Shown here piece after piece: positions 12,407-24,699 of a DNA stretch of 64,000 bases. This stretch comes from Citrus sinensis. Its lineage: Eukaryota > Streptophyta > Magnoliopsida > Sapindales > Rutaceae. Numbering within the stretch: position 1 is the first letter of the stretch; each line of letters starts with the position of its first letter. The translations under genes were made by a program, and so were the position numbers. The stretch is from contig NC_068557.1 in the NCBI RefSeq assembly GCF_022201045.2, positions 31,039,501 to 31,103,500 on the forward strand. Direction: 5' to 3'. A model generated the notes under the pieces. It worked only from the letters and a program-made list of their open reading frames with translations. It was not told the DNA's origin and ran no database searches.

Positions 12407-12860
12407 ATTAATTATGGAGGGAATAAAAGAAAAGGAATTAGCAACGGTGAAAGGGTAGCCGTCATTGAATTAATTAAGAGCTATTATTTAATCAAAATAT
12501 GAATACTAGTAAAATCATTCACATGATGAAACCTTAAAGCTACTTTAGCTACTCAATTCACGAAGATTATTTTCATTTTTGTATATGAGCAAATGTAAAG
12601 ATGTAAAAAAATAAAGAATTGTGTGATAAACAATTATATCAATGACCAATTTGAATGGTAAGAGTAAAATAATGTTAAAGATAACATATTATAAAATTAG
12701 ATAAGGATTCAATATTAAAGTGAATTTTCGCTGAGCATTAAATTAATGGTCATGGTTTAATTTTCATGTTATTTTTTTATTTCTCTTACCTAACAATTAT
12801 TGATTCAATACTTAGCAAAAAAAAAAATCAGCTCTAATACTGAATCTTTGTCCTATTACA

Positions 12861-15800
12861 TCAAGGCACCGCATAGGCTGGCACATGAACGGAGGCATAG
12901 AAGATCGCAAAGGCAGCCCCACAACAGAAGATTATAGTCATGACCCATCCACATATGAATTTGAAGAGGAGCTTCCAGTTCACATTCTGCAAATAATCAA
13001 AATACTGTCAAATGAATCATCGTAAATTTGAGAAATGTACAAGCACTACTGTATGTAGCCGCTGGCAAATCAAAAGAAATAGTACCTGAATATCATCTGC
13101 TATTCCAACTCCGACCAAAGATCCAACAAAAGCATGAACAGTTGAAACAGGAAGATTTGTTGTAGATACTATGATCACCGCTGCCACAGTTGATAACTGA
13201 GATGCCAATCCTCTAGAGTTGCTCATGTATGTGAGCTTGCCGCCGAGACATTGTGTTAGCTTCCACCCACAAAGGATGAATCCCATTACTGCACCGAGTC
13301 CACCAAGGGCTCTAAACCACCAGCTCACATCTATGGAATCCTGACGAGTGATGACAACCATTAATTAAGACTAATCTATTTATTCTTTTAATGACGTACT
13401 TAGACTGCAAATTCTAACGGGATAGGGGTGGATATATCAAACTCACCACATCTTCTCCATTTCCGGAATATTTTGCTCTATTATTGAAAATGTCAACAAT
13501 AGCTCCATATGGACTCACAATAGCTGCTATCTCACTAACAGACTGAATGAGACTGCATAAAATATATATCAACATATTTTAGAAAGGTTTTGTTATGCAA
13601 CTACATATGTTTATTTATTTATATAACCAAATTAACATAATGGCGATTTATTAAAAACCATGAGTACTGAACCTACGCAAAGATACAGGAAGCTAAAAGG
13701 TGTGGAACGCTGAAGCAGTCTTCTATTTCATCATATTTTTCTGCTAAAGCATGGCGAATGAGTGTATTTCTGTCATACTCGATAACCTGTTTGATCATGT
13801 GATTAATAGACTAATTAGCAGAGAGAGGCACCTGTTTTGGCATTGATGGCTAAGACTGACAGCTTATACTTACTGGAGACACAGTGGATTTTGTAAAGTT
13901 TCTAACAAAATTATAGGCGCTTTGAAATGGACTTTGATTTTCCATCTTGTGAAAGGTCTTTGTTTGAACCAAATTGTTTGGCGTACACTGAAGCAAGTGC
14001 TTAAATTGTGTTGACTGTCCTGTAGATAGAGCCAGCTGCTGATCTGAATCTTTGATTGTACTGTCTGGTGAGGCACAGCTATTTCGCTCCTCCTCTTCGT
14101 AGACTGTGTCGAGTACTCTCCTCTGCATAAATTCTCTCAGTACATCTTCAGCTTCATCATCCCCACCTTTGGTATTGTTGCTGCAGGTTTGATCCTGTAT
14201 TTCGACACATTGTTCCTTGGTAGAATTCATGTTGTTATTCTTTGCAGTCTTGTGTTTTTCAGTAGCACCAAGTTCTTTTGTGGCCAAAGGAACAATCACA
14301 ACCTAAAGTAAAGAAATAGAACCATTGAATTAGTTAATGGATCCAAATTAATCCAAATGTGTGTTACAATTAGATTTAGAGTACTATTCACCAAGGGTAA
14401 GACTGCTCCAATAAAGGTGGCCAGAGCCACAGCCGCTATGGTAACCCATCTGGGTATGTGCACCAAGTGTCCTCTAACCTGCCATCCAATTTTTAAATCA
14501 TGCGGTTATTTGGAAATTGAATAATGCGGTGAAGCAAATATGGAAGAAATAAGGGATAGGAATTGTACTCGATACACGAGAAAGAGGCAGAGGAGTCCTG
14601 CTGATAGTCCATAATCAACAGGGAAGAAAATGAGAATTCTCTCCCTTGCATTTTTGTGGCGAAGTATTAAAACCTTCAGGAGAATGAAGAGGAAGCATGC
14701 ACACATGCAGGCAAATAATGGAGCTACAGTCCATTCGAGGAATATCCAGAGGAGCCCCCCACCATTGAAATTGTGATTATCATTCTGCATTAGAAGATTA
14801 GACCATCACGCTTCACTTGAGCATTGAATTAAATTTTCATCAAACAAATTTCTTTCCTTTTCCCAATAGCTTTGGTCAGCACCTTGTTCCACAAGGGAAT
14901 GTAGTCAAAGCCTTCGGTCACAAGCATTGATCCCAACAAAGCGGCCTGCGTTGCTTGCTGAGGTGAAACTGGTAACTCAAAGTATGTTGCTATTACCAGC
15001 CAGATTGCTGTTCCAAAGTCAATAACTTTAATTATGGACTAGTATTCAATTATTCTCTGTAGCATAAATACAAAGGTATATACGCATGCTTGATATATGA
15101 AATTAAGGACCAAGTGGAGGTGATCTAATACTTGCAGTAATGAGAACAACTACCATACTCCACATCAAGAAACCTTCACTCGGTTGATTTTCCTTGATAA
15201 ACTGCAGGAACACAGGAACTTTAATCATATATATGTGCAACCCTTTATTCTTGTGACCATAAAAATAAAAAATAAAAGCAAATTAACATCATTAATGGTC
15301 CCTGACACTACAAATAAAAAGAAAGCGTTAACCGTGCTGTTGCTGGCCAAGGCTGCTCCCGGCACATAGATTAAGCCTGCCATTATCGACGCCTTTAGAA
15401 GGGTCAATGTTCCCGACCCTAATGCTGTTGAGAACTGCAATGGAAAAAGGATAAATAAGCTATTAGCTTTCTCAATTTAAGATCGGATTATGTTGTAATA
15501 CAGACCGGGGCCGGAAGATTGTTGGCACCAGCTGAAAATGCCATGGCAAAAGCAGCAAAACCTCCTAGTACTGGTACCCATTGATAGGTCTCCTTCCACT
15601 TTCCAACAACTTGAACGGCGAATTCCACCGGAATTTTCTCACTATCGGCAGGCATTCTTGCAAAACTAAGTCCAAGAAAAATTAATTAGATGGCACATGA
15701 TAATTTATTAAATTTTGCATTGGATATGTCCCCGAGGCATTAGAGTTTGTCTTGTTAATTTCATAATAATTTTTTTTGTCTGACTAACAAACAACAGTCG

Positions 15801-16115
15801 TTGAATTTCTTTGTTAATTGGTGTGGACAATCCAATGTTTAGAACTCAAATCACAATAAGAAAATATTAAAAAGCCCAAATCTCCCATATTTTTATCGAA
15901 ACAGCATTCGAGAAAAGACTAATGAACATGCAACAAGCTTGCAAATATTCTTTGCCTTAATTTGGGGTTGAAATTAAGAAAAACGCCAAAAAAATGTGCA
16001 GAACACGATAGGCCATCCGCCAACTAATGTTGTTGAAACCAAGCATTCAAATTTCAAATTGTCAAATCAATTATTATTGTAGTACGTACATTGGATTAGC
16101 CAGGCTCAGCTCCAT
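12861..16115 (-). CDS. PiT/Pho-4 family inorganic phosphate transporter (12 exons)
   Basis: Reconstructed exons, 5' to 3' on the minus strand: 16115-16090, 15665-15506, 15434-15312, 15201-15132, 15007-14883, 14784-14569, 14478-14392, 14302-13874, 13786-13677, 13552-13447, 13340-13086, 12986-12861. All junctions are GT-AG and the joined frame gives 610 residues. Family signatures are GANNLPAPFSTALGSGTL starting near residue 55 and NLPVSTVHAFVGSLVG near 546. These are the paired repeats of PHO4/PiT (SLC20-type) cation-coupled phosphate permeases. Hydrophobic segments flank a hydrophilic cytosolic-type loop of about 140 residues (exon 8, 270-412) rich in charge, also family-typical. It resembles the 'phosphate-repressible phosphate permease pho-4-like' plant proteins rather than plastid PHT2;1. 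The first 26-nt exon (MELSLANP) is inferred from a strong GTACGT donor and frame fit; translation could alternatively start at Met in exon 2 (15655). Confidence 0.88.
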
Positions 16116-18036
16116 TATCTTGTGCTGCTATAAAAGTGGTCAACACGTCCTTTTGACAACTTTTCTTCTTGCCTTCCAGGATTTGGGTGTGTTTTAATTC
16201 CATGATTTAATAGATAACACGGGCAAAATACAATGCATTGAAAGATAAGAAGATTATCCGAATACGGCAAAACGCCGTCCAACTTTTTGAATGAAAATAG
16301 TACGATTCCACAAAAATGGGCGCCCACTGATGCTTGTTCTACAGTACTACTAGTGATCTATTGCTATTATAAAGACAATCAATCACACAGCTTGTTTAAC
16401 AAATTAATTGAATCATATGCAAATTCTCAAGGTAAATCCCACAGTTCATTCGAATACAGATTCATTTTGTTACATTCAAATCGAATAGATTTTGATTACA
16501 ACACTGTCGGTCGATGCACCATCTTTTACCCTTCGTCGGAAATCTTTGGTTGTCCAAACACTCTTTAAAATTCTTTGTTGACATCCCAAATTACATAAAT
16601 ATATATCATGAGATTTTGTTTAGTTAGTAGTGCAATATTACTTTTTAAATTATAATTACCTTAGAACAAAAGCTATTATTGTCAAAAATAAGCTGCTCGA
16701 GCATTAGATAAATATTATTATGTAGGATTTAATATATGATTTTTTTATTTAAATGTTGGGCAACGAAATCAAATGGGTGCTGTCTGAGATGTTAGAAAAT
16801 AATGAAAGAGTAAAGCTAGGCCTAGGCATTTTAAATAATGAGGCATTCATTAAGTGGATATAATAAGATGATGTAATTAATTTATTTATAACTTATGAAA
16901 AATTATCAAATACTTAATGAATAGTACATCATTAGGATGAGATTTTAAGATGGTTATCATTACCCATAAAAACAAATTCATAATACTAATGTAACCATTC
17001 TCACTATTTTACAACATAAATAATGTTTAATAAAAGTATAAGCTAACGAATCAAAACTCGAACAATTCTAACATAATAGCCAACATATTAGTTGGCATAT
17101 GATTTGCATAGGAAAAAGAATAATCACAAGGAACAAGAAGACAGCGCATAGATAGGTTTAGAAATTAACAAATTATTAATTCCATTTTGTGAACAAAAGA
17201 CGAAAAGCAGAAATTCAAAAGCTCCAAAGCTCACCAAAGCTAAAACTTAAATGTTGAATTGATAAGTGTATAAAGAAAGAGAAATGACAAAATGCACTAC
17301 AAAAGCTTTCGTAGTGGAGTCCACCAAATGTGTGGCCTTAAAAAGCCCTTCTGAAATTACAATTGCACATGCAAAAGCTTTTGCCTCTTCCCATCCCACT
17401 ATATACACGTACATAAATTCTCAACTTTCTTCTCACGTCCAAAAGAATCCAAACAAAATTTTATTTCACTTTCATAGCCCAAAAAAAAAAATACCATAGA
17501 TTTCAAGATATTTTTATTCATAATCTTAGCCGGATAATATTGAAAGGATTTTAATATTCTATTTACAAAATTATTGGTGTTATAAATAATAATAATATAA
17601 TTAATTAACTTAAATCTTATAAATTATTATCAAACACTCAATAAAATGACATATTATTTAAGATGAAAATTTTAAAATATCTATCATCACTCATTAGAAA
17701 TCATAGACTTTTGCATTATTTCTACTTTACTTTTACATCAATTATGATAAAATTTGGGTTCATAAATAGTTGGATTTTGCTTATAGTGAGCTATGTGGGA
17801 CAACAATCCCTTCTCAATACCCACATTTGTGTGAAAAAGGGAGCGATTTACTACTATTCAACCATAGGGTAGCTCTCAATTCAAATAAATTTAGACGGTG
17901 GTTAAAAAAAATAAATTTAATTTATTTTAATTTAATTTAATTTAAAATAAAATAAAATAAAATAAACAATATATTAAAAAAAACAAAAAAAACGTGAATT
18001 AAACAAAGCTCTGTCAAAGTCGGTCAAAACAAGATC
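16116..18036. other. Intergenic region with degenerate MITE-like sequence
   Basis: No gene recognised. Segments near 16900-16975 and 17627-17700 resemble each other ('tatcaaa.act.aat', 'gat.a.attttaa.at..tatcat'), suggesting two decayed copies of one small element. AT-rich tandem words (aaaat, taattt) fill 17890-17970. Confidence 0.5.
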
Positions 18037-18045
18037 TAAAATAAA

Positions 18046-18462
18046 GGGAAATTATCATTCATATACCCTATATTTACTCTGTTATCAAAAATATTACAAC
18101 ACTTTGAGGGTGTATCAATCGTCCACCCTTAATTGACAAAATGTATCAGCCGACCACCAAACCGTTAGTTGCCGTTTGAAAGTTAACGGAGTTATAGTGA
18201 ATTGACGATTTTACCCTTAAAAATTATCACTTGTATACCCTTAAATTCTCTTTTTATCACTTATATACCCTTAAATTATCACTTGTATCATATAAAAAGA
18301 CCAAATTACCCTTCTGACATCATCATACTTAAACGACAACTAACGATTTGGTGGTCAGCTGATACATTTTGTCAACTTAGGGTGGACGATTGATACACTC
18401 TTAAAGTGTTGTAATATTTTTGATAATGGAGTAAACTAAGGGTACACAAATGATAATTTTCC
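18046..18462. mobile_element. 417-bp Mutator-like foldback MITE with 9-bp TSD
   Basis: Terminal inverted repeats exceed 100 bp. The left end GGGAAATTATCATTCATA is mirrored by GGAAAATTATCATTTGTG read inward from the right. Inner words 'atcaaaaatattacaacac', 'gtgtatcaatcgtccaccct' and 'ttgacaaaatgtatcag' occur on both arms. Flanking 9-bp direct repeats TAAAATAAA lie at 18037-18045 and 18463-18471. The TSD length and long TIRs place it with Mutator-derived MITEs. A second, truncated copy sits at 1-115. Confidence 0.82.
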
Positions 18463-18471
18463 TAAAATAAA

Positions 18472-19144
18472 TAATGTTCCAAGTGGGGAAATAGAAAAAG
18501 AAATATGCATACAGATAGACACACAGTCAGCAATGTGCTAATAATAATAATCAATTAATAATTGTTGGAAGTTCTTATTTTGGGTTTAGGTGTGAAAGGG
18601 AGAGGGAGTGGGAGGGGGAATGAAAAGTCAGTCACTTTGGTGACAACATTCTAAACTCAGTCTTATCCGAGCAATTGAAGCTTTGGAAGCCCACATCGCT
18701 TTCTCTGTATGTGGAGACGTACGAATTAGGTAAAGGACACCATAAGGGTCCATGCTGACCAATTTTATCTCCTGGATTCCCTTTATACCCTCGCGAAATA
18801 TCCCGTTCACCTTCACTGTCCCTAAGGGTAAAAGAGGAATTGCATCCACAAACCAAACCCCCCCACCCCAGGGCTGCAACTGCAAGTATTCTCTCCCTCC
18901 TCCGGAAGTCACCCCAACCAGGAGAATTATTTTTATTTTATTTTATTTTATTTGCACGCATAGCACCACCAACCCAACCTCACTACAAAAGACCAAACCT
19001 GTTACCCGAGAAAAACCAAAAAAACACAACCAACCAACCAAAAAAACACAACTACAAAAGAGCAATTGAAGCTTCTCAAAAAAAAAAAAAAAAAAAAAAA
19101 ACCAAATACCATGTGTTGCCACCTCATCAAAATTGTGTCACGGA
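18472..19144. other. Intergenic region before the TPS promoter
   Basis: Overlapping frames on both strands (18628-19199) arise from low-complexity C-rich and A-rich sequence, including a long poly-A at 19080-19100. I see no gene. Confidence 0.6.
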
Positions 19145-19470
19145 TGACGTCATCAATTTGACAGGTCACCACCCGCTCCTGCTTGTCCGCCAAACATAGC
19201 GGCCACGTGGCAACATCAGGAGCAGACAGGCAATTCTACCGTCCCCACCCTGCGCGCTCAGGTGCTCCTACGACCACAGCTTATCCGAGTCATTTCCTTC
19301 AGCTACTTGACACGTGGCACAGCAACCATGCGGGTGTCTTACGTGTCATGTGCTGACTGGTTTTGTCACGAAAGATTTACCAACGATACTTGAAGCATGT
19401 TATAGTTTGCTGGATAAATAGGCGATGACGTGTGGGTCCAGGTGGCAGAGTTGACAAACTGACACGTAGA
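19145..19470 (+). promoter_or_regulatory. Cluster of six ACGT-core (bZIP) motifs in the TPS promoter
   Basis: Within 326 bp there are TGACGTCA (19145-19152), the palindromic G-box GCCACGTGGC (19202-19211), GACACGTGGCAC (19309-19320), TTACGTGTCA (19339-19348), GATGACGTGTGG (19424-19435) and GACACGTAGA (19461-19470). TGGATA at 19411-19416 is a reverse-complement TATCCA sugar-response element. Such motifs are bound by ABF/GBF/S1-type bZIPs and are typical of ABA-, energy- or sugar-responsive promoters. Motifs are seen; regulation is inferred. Confidence 0.6.
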
Positions 19471-20138
19471 TGGTTGCCTAGGTAGGAGGGAGTAAGAGCG
19501 CGTGAGCCAAAAATTCAGCACTGCCAGCTGGCGTTACTGGTTATCCTACTGGCCGACCTTATCCTCTTCATTTTTTTTCATCTCTTTTCTACATTATTCT
19601 ATCTGTTATCTTTTTATTATCCTAAAAAAAAAAAAAAAAATTTAATATTTACAATGAAAGAACCAATTGTTTTGTGTTTAGAGAAAGAAAAGAAGAGAGA
19701 GAAATTGTAAATGTGGCTCTTGAAATAGAAGAGAAGACCAAGCCAAACCAAACCCTAGATTTCTTTCGTGCTACTAAGGGGAATTTTGTTTTGTTTTGTT
19801 TTTTCTTTTTCTCAGCCCATCTTTGCGTTAAAGATTCAAACTTTTGTTCTGAAAGTGGGTTAAGGTTTGTTTTTTTTTTTTTTTCACTGGTTCAAGATTG
19901 TTATTTGGATTATGTAACAGTGAGTTCCAATGTAGTTTTGTGTATGCTTGAATATTTTTCGTGTTTGGATCTCATTTGGTGATAATATGAATGATTGTAA
20001 ATGTTTAATTACGTGTATTTATTCATTTTGCGTGGTTTTTGATTTGCGTATAGGTGATGATGTTAATTTCTTGATAACGTTTACAGATCCTGCCGAGTTA
20101 CAGAGATTTCACGAAAGGACCAATCTTGGGTCTGGTTT

Positions 20139-20168
20139 ATGACTCTGAGATCTTGTGTTGAGTTTTAA
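20139..20168 (+). promoter_or_regulatory. Short upstream ORF in the TPS leader
   Basis: ATG followed by eight codons and TAA encodes MTLRSCVEF, ending 28 bp before the TPS start codon and out of frame with it. Ribosomes scanning the leader would meet it first, so it could lower TPS translation. The 5' leader probably also contains an intron (acceptor-like TTTACAG just before 20088). Whether the peptide is conserved cannot be judged here. Confidence 0.45.
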
Positions 20169-20196
20169 AGTTGGCGATAATACAAAGTGGTTAAAG

Positions 20197-23100
20197 ATGA
20201 TGTCCAAATCGTATACTAATCTTTTAGATCTAGCCTCTGGCAATTTTCCTGCAATGGGTCCAAGTCGTGAAAAGAAACGATTGCCAAGAGTAATGACCGT
20301 CCCTGGTGTGATTTCCGAGCTTGATGATGATCAGGCAAATAGTGTGAGCTCAGACGTGCCGTCCTCCGTCGCCCAAGACCGCGTTATAATTGTAGCAAAT
20401 CAGTTGCCTGTAAAAGCTAAGCGCAGACCGGATAATAAAGGTTGGAGTTTTAGTTGGGATGAGGATTCTTTGTTATTACAGTTAAAAGATGGATTGCCTG
20501 AAGATATGGAGGTCATATATGTGGGGTCATTGAAGGTAGATGTTGATTTGAGCGAACAAGATGATGTGTCGCAGCTTTTGTTGGATAGGTTTAAATGTGT
20601 CCCTGCATTTTTGCCACCAGACATTTTAACAAAGTTTTATCACGGGTTCTGTAAGCAGCATTTGTGGCCTCTGTTCCATTATATGCTTCCATTTTCGGCT
20701 ACACATGGTGGAAGGTTTGATCGTTCTTTGTGGGAGGCATATGTGTCTGCCAATAAGATTTTCTCGCAAAGGGTGATTGAAGTTATAAACCCAGAAGATG
20801 ATTATGTTTGGATTCATGATTATCATTTGATGGTGCTTCCTACTTTTTTGAGAAGGAGGTTTACAAGATTGAGAATGGGATTTTTCCTCCATAGCCCATT
20901 CCCTTCCTCAGAGATATATAGAACTCTACCAGTAAGGGAAGAGATTCTTAAGGCACTTTTGAATGCGGACCTCATTGGTTTTCACACTTTTGATTATGCA
21001 CGGCATTTTCTGTCTTGTTGTAGTCGTATGTTAGGGTTGGAGTATCAATCAAAGAGGGGTTATATTGGGTTGGAGTATTATGGAAGGACTGTTGGGATAA
21101 AGATCATGCCTGTTGGGATCCACATGGGTCAGATTGAGTCTGTTTTAAGGCTTGCAGACAAGGATTGGAGAGTGCAGGAGCTTAAACAGCAGTTTGAAGG
21201 AAAGACTGTGTTGCTTGGTGTTGATGATATGGACATTTTTAAAGGGGTTGATTTGAAGTTGTTGGCTATGGAACACTTGCTGAAGCAGCATCCAAAGTGG
21301 CAGGGAAGGGCAGTACTTGTACAGATTGCAAACCCCGCTAGGGGAAGAGGGAAAGATCTTGAGGAAATACAAGCCGAAATACATGCTACCTGCAAGAGAA
21401 TCAATGAGACGTTTGGCCGGCCTGGTTATGAACCAGTTGTCTTCATTGATAAGCCAGTGACTCTCAGTGAAAGAGCTGCATATTACACTATTGCTGAGTG
21501 CGTGGTGGTCACAGCTGTGAGGGATGGGATGAATCTCACCCCATATGAGTACATTGTGTGCAGGCAGGGAGTCTCTGGATCAGAGTCTTCTTCAGAATCA
21601 AGTGCGCCAAAGAAGAGCATGCTAGTCGTATCAGAATTCATTGGATGTTCTCCTTCACTCAGCGGTGCAATTCGTGTCAATCCGTGGAACATTGAAGCAA
21701 CTGCAGAGGCAATGCATGAGGCAATTCAAATGAATGAAGCTGAGAAACAGTTGCGCCATGAGAAGCATTATAGGTATGTTAGTACTCATGATGTGGCATA
21801 CTGGGCTCGAAGCTTCTTTCAAGATATGGAAAGGACTTGCAAAGATCATTTTAAAAGACGTTGTTGGGGAATTGGCTTGAGCTTTGGTTTCAGAGTTGTA
21901 GCTTTGGATCCTAATTTTAGAAAGTTGTCAATCGATGCCATTGTTTCTGCCTATCTAAGGTCCAAAAGTAGGGCTATTCTGTTTGATTATGATGGAACTG
22001 TCATGCCCCAAACGTCTATCAACAAGGCTCCAAGTCAAGCAGTGATCTCAATCATTAATACTCTTTGCAATGATGCCAGGAATACTGTATTTGTCGTTAG
22101 TGGAAGAGGAAGGGATTGTTTAGGCAAGTGGTTCTCTCCATGCAAGAAACTTGGAATTGCTGCTGAACATGGTTACTTCATGAGGTATGGTAATCTTTTA
22201 TTATTATTATTATTATTTATCTTTCGCCAGTTGGTACTAAATTCTAAATCATTTGTCTATCAGGTGGTCTGCTGATGAGGAGTGGCAAAACTGTGGGCAG
22301 AGTGTTGATTTTGGGTGGATACAAATAGCTGAGCCTGTTATGAAACTATATACAGAGTCCACTGATGGTTCTTACATTGAAATCAAAGAAAGTGCCTTGG
22401 TCTGGCACCATCGAGATGCAGACCCCGGTTTTGGATCTAGCCAGGCCAAGGAGTTGTTGGATCATCTAGAAAGCGTGCTAGCTAATGAACCTGCTGCTGT
22501 AAAAAGTGGTCAGTTCATTGTAGAAGTAAAGCCACAGGTATATATTCAGCTTCGAATCTAAGTTACAGACATTCTACATAGATGGACTCTTCTAACTTGG
22601 CACCGACACAGATACACACAGTCATTTCTGCCCTTTTCTTTTCAACTATTAATGTTGTTGCAGGAACAAGCTTCCTTACCATCCGCACTAAATGTCTAAA
22701 TTATCTATTTTTAGTTATTACAGTGTACTTATGATATCATGATGCCAGTGTGAGAAGACTAGAATATTGGAGGGTTGGCTATTCTTTCATTAGTTGCAAT
22801 TGATGGTTTTAGAAGCAACGGCGTCAGTTTTACTTGTGCTAAATTGTGTCACATTTATCATACTTGCTACTATCTTGCGATTAGAATACGTGATGACTTT
22901 ATAGTAAAAGCACGCTGTATGAACCAAATTTTTACTGTGGCTTACAGGGTGTCAGCAAAGGTGTGGTGGCAGAAAAGATCTTCACAACAATGGCAGAGAG
23001 TGGGAGGCATGCCGATTTTGTACTTTGCATTGGTGATGACAGATCTGATGAGGACATGTTTGAGATCATTGGCAATGCGACCTCAAGTGGAGTCCTCTCA

Positions 23101-23256
23101 TCTAATGCATCTGTTTTTGCTTGCACTGTTGGACAGAAGCCAAGCAAAGCTAAGTACTATTTGGATGACGCAGCTGAGGTTGTAACCATGCTTGAAGCGC
23201 TTGCTGAAGCTTCCGCTCCACCCTCCTTCGAAGTTGGAGCATCCGATTCCCCATGA
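20197..23256 (+). CDS. TPS7: Class II trehalose-6-phosphate synthase (TPS7-like)
   Basis: Exons 20197-22184, 22264-22537 and 22948-23256 give 856 residues, the normal class II length. The N-terminus MMSKSYTNLLDLASGNFP is the class II signature, closest by memory to Arabidopsis TPS7. An N-terminal glycosyltransferase-20 (OtsA-like) domain covers about 60-540, and a C-terminal HAD phosphatase-like (OtsB-like) domain about 590-840. HAD motif I is DYDGT at 597-601 and motif IV GDDRSDED at 783-790. In the GT domain the loop reads VDDMDIFKG (342-350) where active synthases have VDRLDMIKG: the UDP-glucose-phosphate-binding Arg is Asp344 while the Lys (349) remains. This agrees with class II proteins lacking measurable synthase activity and acting as regulators in Tre6P/sugar signalling. 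Of the tandem Met codons at 20197 and 20200 the first is used; the frame is open upstream to 20155 but without an ATG. Confidence 0.93.
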
Positions 23257-24412
23257 ATTTTCCTTAGCCATTAAATCAAATTTGGCTTTAAGCTTAAGGC
23301 GGTTTGGAGGGATGCCATATTGGCCTGTAATGAAGGTAGCGATTATTCTCTACTCTTTATTTGGAAGTAGCTCGTTGGATGGCACATTGTGTTTGATTGT
23401 TTTGATGGCCAATTGTTAAAACATCAGCAGCTTGGATTTTTGTGCCGTAGTCAATGAAGCTCAGTGATGAGGCGAGTGGGAGAAAGTTATGTTGTGTCAA
23501 CCTCATTTTAGTAGAGACTGGTCGGTGAAAAAGAAAAAAGAAACAGATCTCACATAAAGGGTTCAATGTTTCATTGAGGTTAACCTAGAAGGTGAACAAA
23601 AATACCCAATAATTGATCATCACATACATGTAAATGTCCCAAGCTTGTCTAGGCAAATTGTTGCTTAAATCATGTAGGTGACACTCCTTTCCAGCCATAT
23701 TGAAGCCTGATAAGTGACTTTGATCGTCTGGACATCTCTTCAGATTTCGACTGTTTCATTTTTATTTTTTTTTTGGTTCCTGTTAAATCTGATAATTCCT
23801 TTGCTTTATAACCTGCAAATTCTATAGGAATCTCTGTTTAGTCCTTTACAATGCATCTATCTGTTCTTGTAATCAACTATTATTTTTGTGTAATCTCATC
23901 ACCGTTCTGAGACATACATAAGTAGCTATCAAATGCATGGGATGATGAGGACTGGTTTCAGTCAGACATAATGATATATAGACATCCAAGATGATCAAAC
24001 TATTATTGTTTCCATAGAAAATGCTTTATGCATTTGCTCGGATAAGCCATTGGAGGCATGCTTGAATTTGATGATGAGGCTATCCAATTGACCCACCTAA
24101 CCTAAGGGCCTTACTTGGTGGTTCTACCATTATTGTTCTTATTTTTATTTATCCGCATGCCATATAATGTGCGCAGCAACTCAAATTTACAAAGAGGGAG
24201 CTTACCGAAAAGTTTAATAATCTCTGCTCTGCACATGAAGACGAAAGCATCCGGTACACACATACCGTAAAAGCCACGAATTAACATGTGAAGATAAACG
24301 TTTTCTTCATTCCACATCTGATCACTGTCTAATACTGATCAAATACGATGCATTATACAATCGCATTATACCCAGAAAAGAGTGAAAGGGTAAAGAGCCC
24401 TAAAAAATATTA
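23257..24412. other. 3' flank of TPS and convergent intergenic spacer
   Basis: Contains the TPS 3'UTR and the spacer towards the convergent GIL1-like gene. Frames at 23357-23566 and 24111-24317 on the minus strand show no motif and I regard them as chance. Confidence 0.6.
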
Positions 24413-24682
24413 AGAAAAAATTATTTACCGAGTACATGACTTTTGCAGAGATAGTTTACCGGATAATCTACCTGAATTTTACAAAATGTATGACTCCTCC
24501 ATGTTTGCTTAACGCTGTTGGCCAGGAGTTAAATAGTCATTTTATCCAAGTTACGTAAATTTCAGATGACATTGGAGGAGTGACACATTTCATAGAATTC
24601 TGGTGGATTGTTGAAAATAAAAAAATATGTGCATTTCTAGCAAAATCTGAAAGTTCAGGTGATTCGGTGGATAATTTTCCAA
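24413..24682. mobile_element. Foldback MITE-like inverted repeat at the GIL1-like 3' end
   Basis: About 270 bp forming an imperfect inverted repeat. Outer arms are GAAAAAATTATTTACCGAGT against the right end read inward, GGAAAATTATCCACCGAATC. Inner arms are GAATTTTACAAAATGTATGA against GAATTCTATGAAATGTGTCA, both followed by CTCCTCCA. The terminal GGAAAATTATC resembles the ends of the 18046-18462 family. It ends about 18 bp beyond the stop codon of the gene on the minus strand, so it should lie in that gene's 3'UTR. Confidence 0.6.
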
Positions 24683-24699
24683 AAATGGAAAACAAAAAA

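Noticed and set aside
18628..19199. Several overlapping frames of 60-119 codons
   Set aside because: Driven by C-rich and A-rich low complexity; frames conflict and the region is promoter-like.
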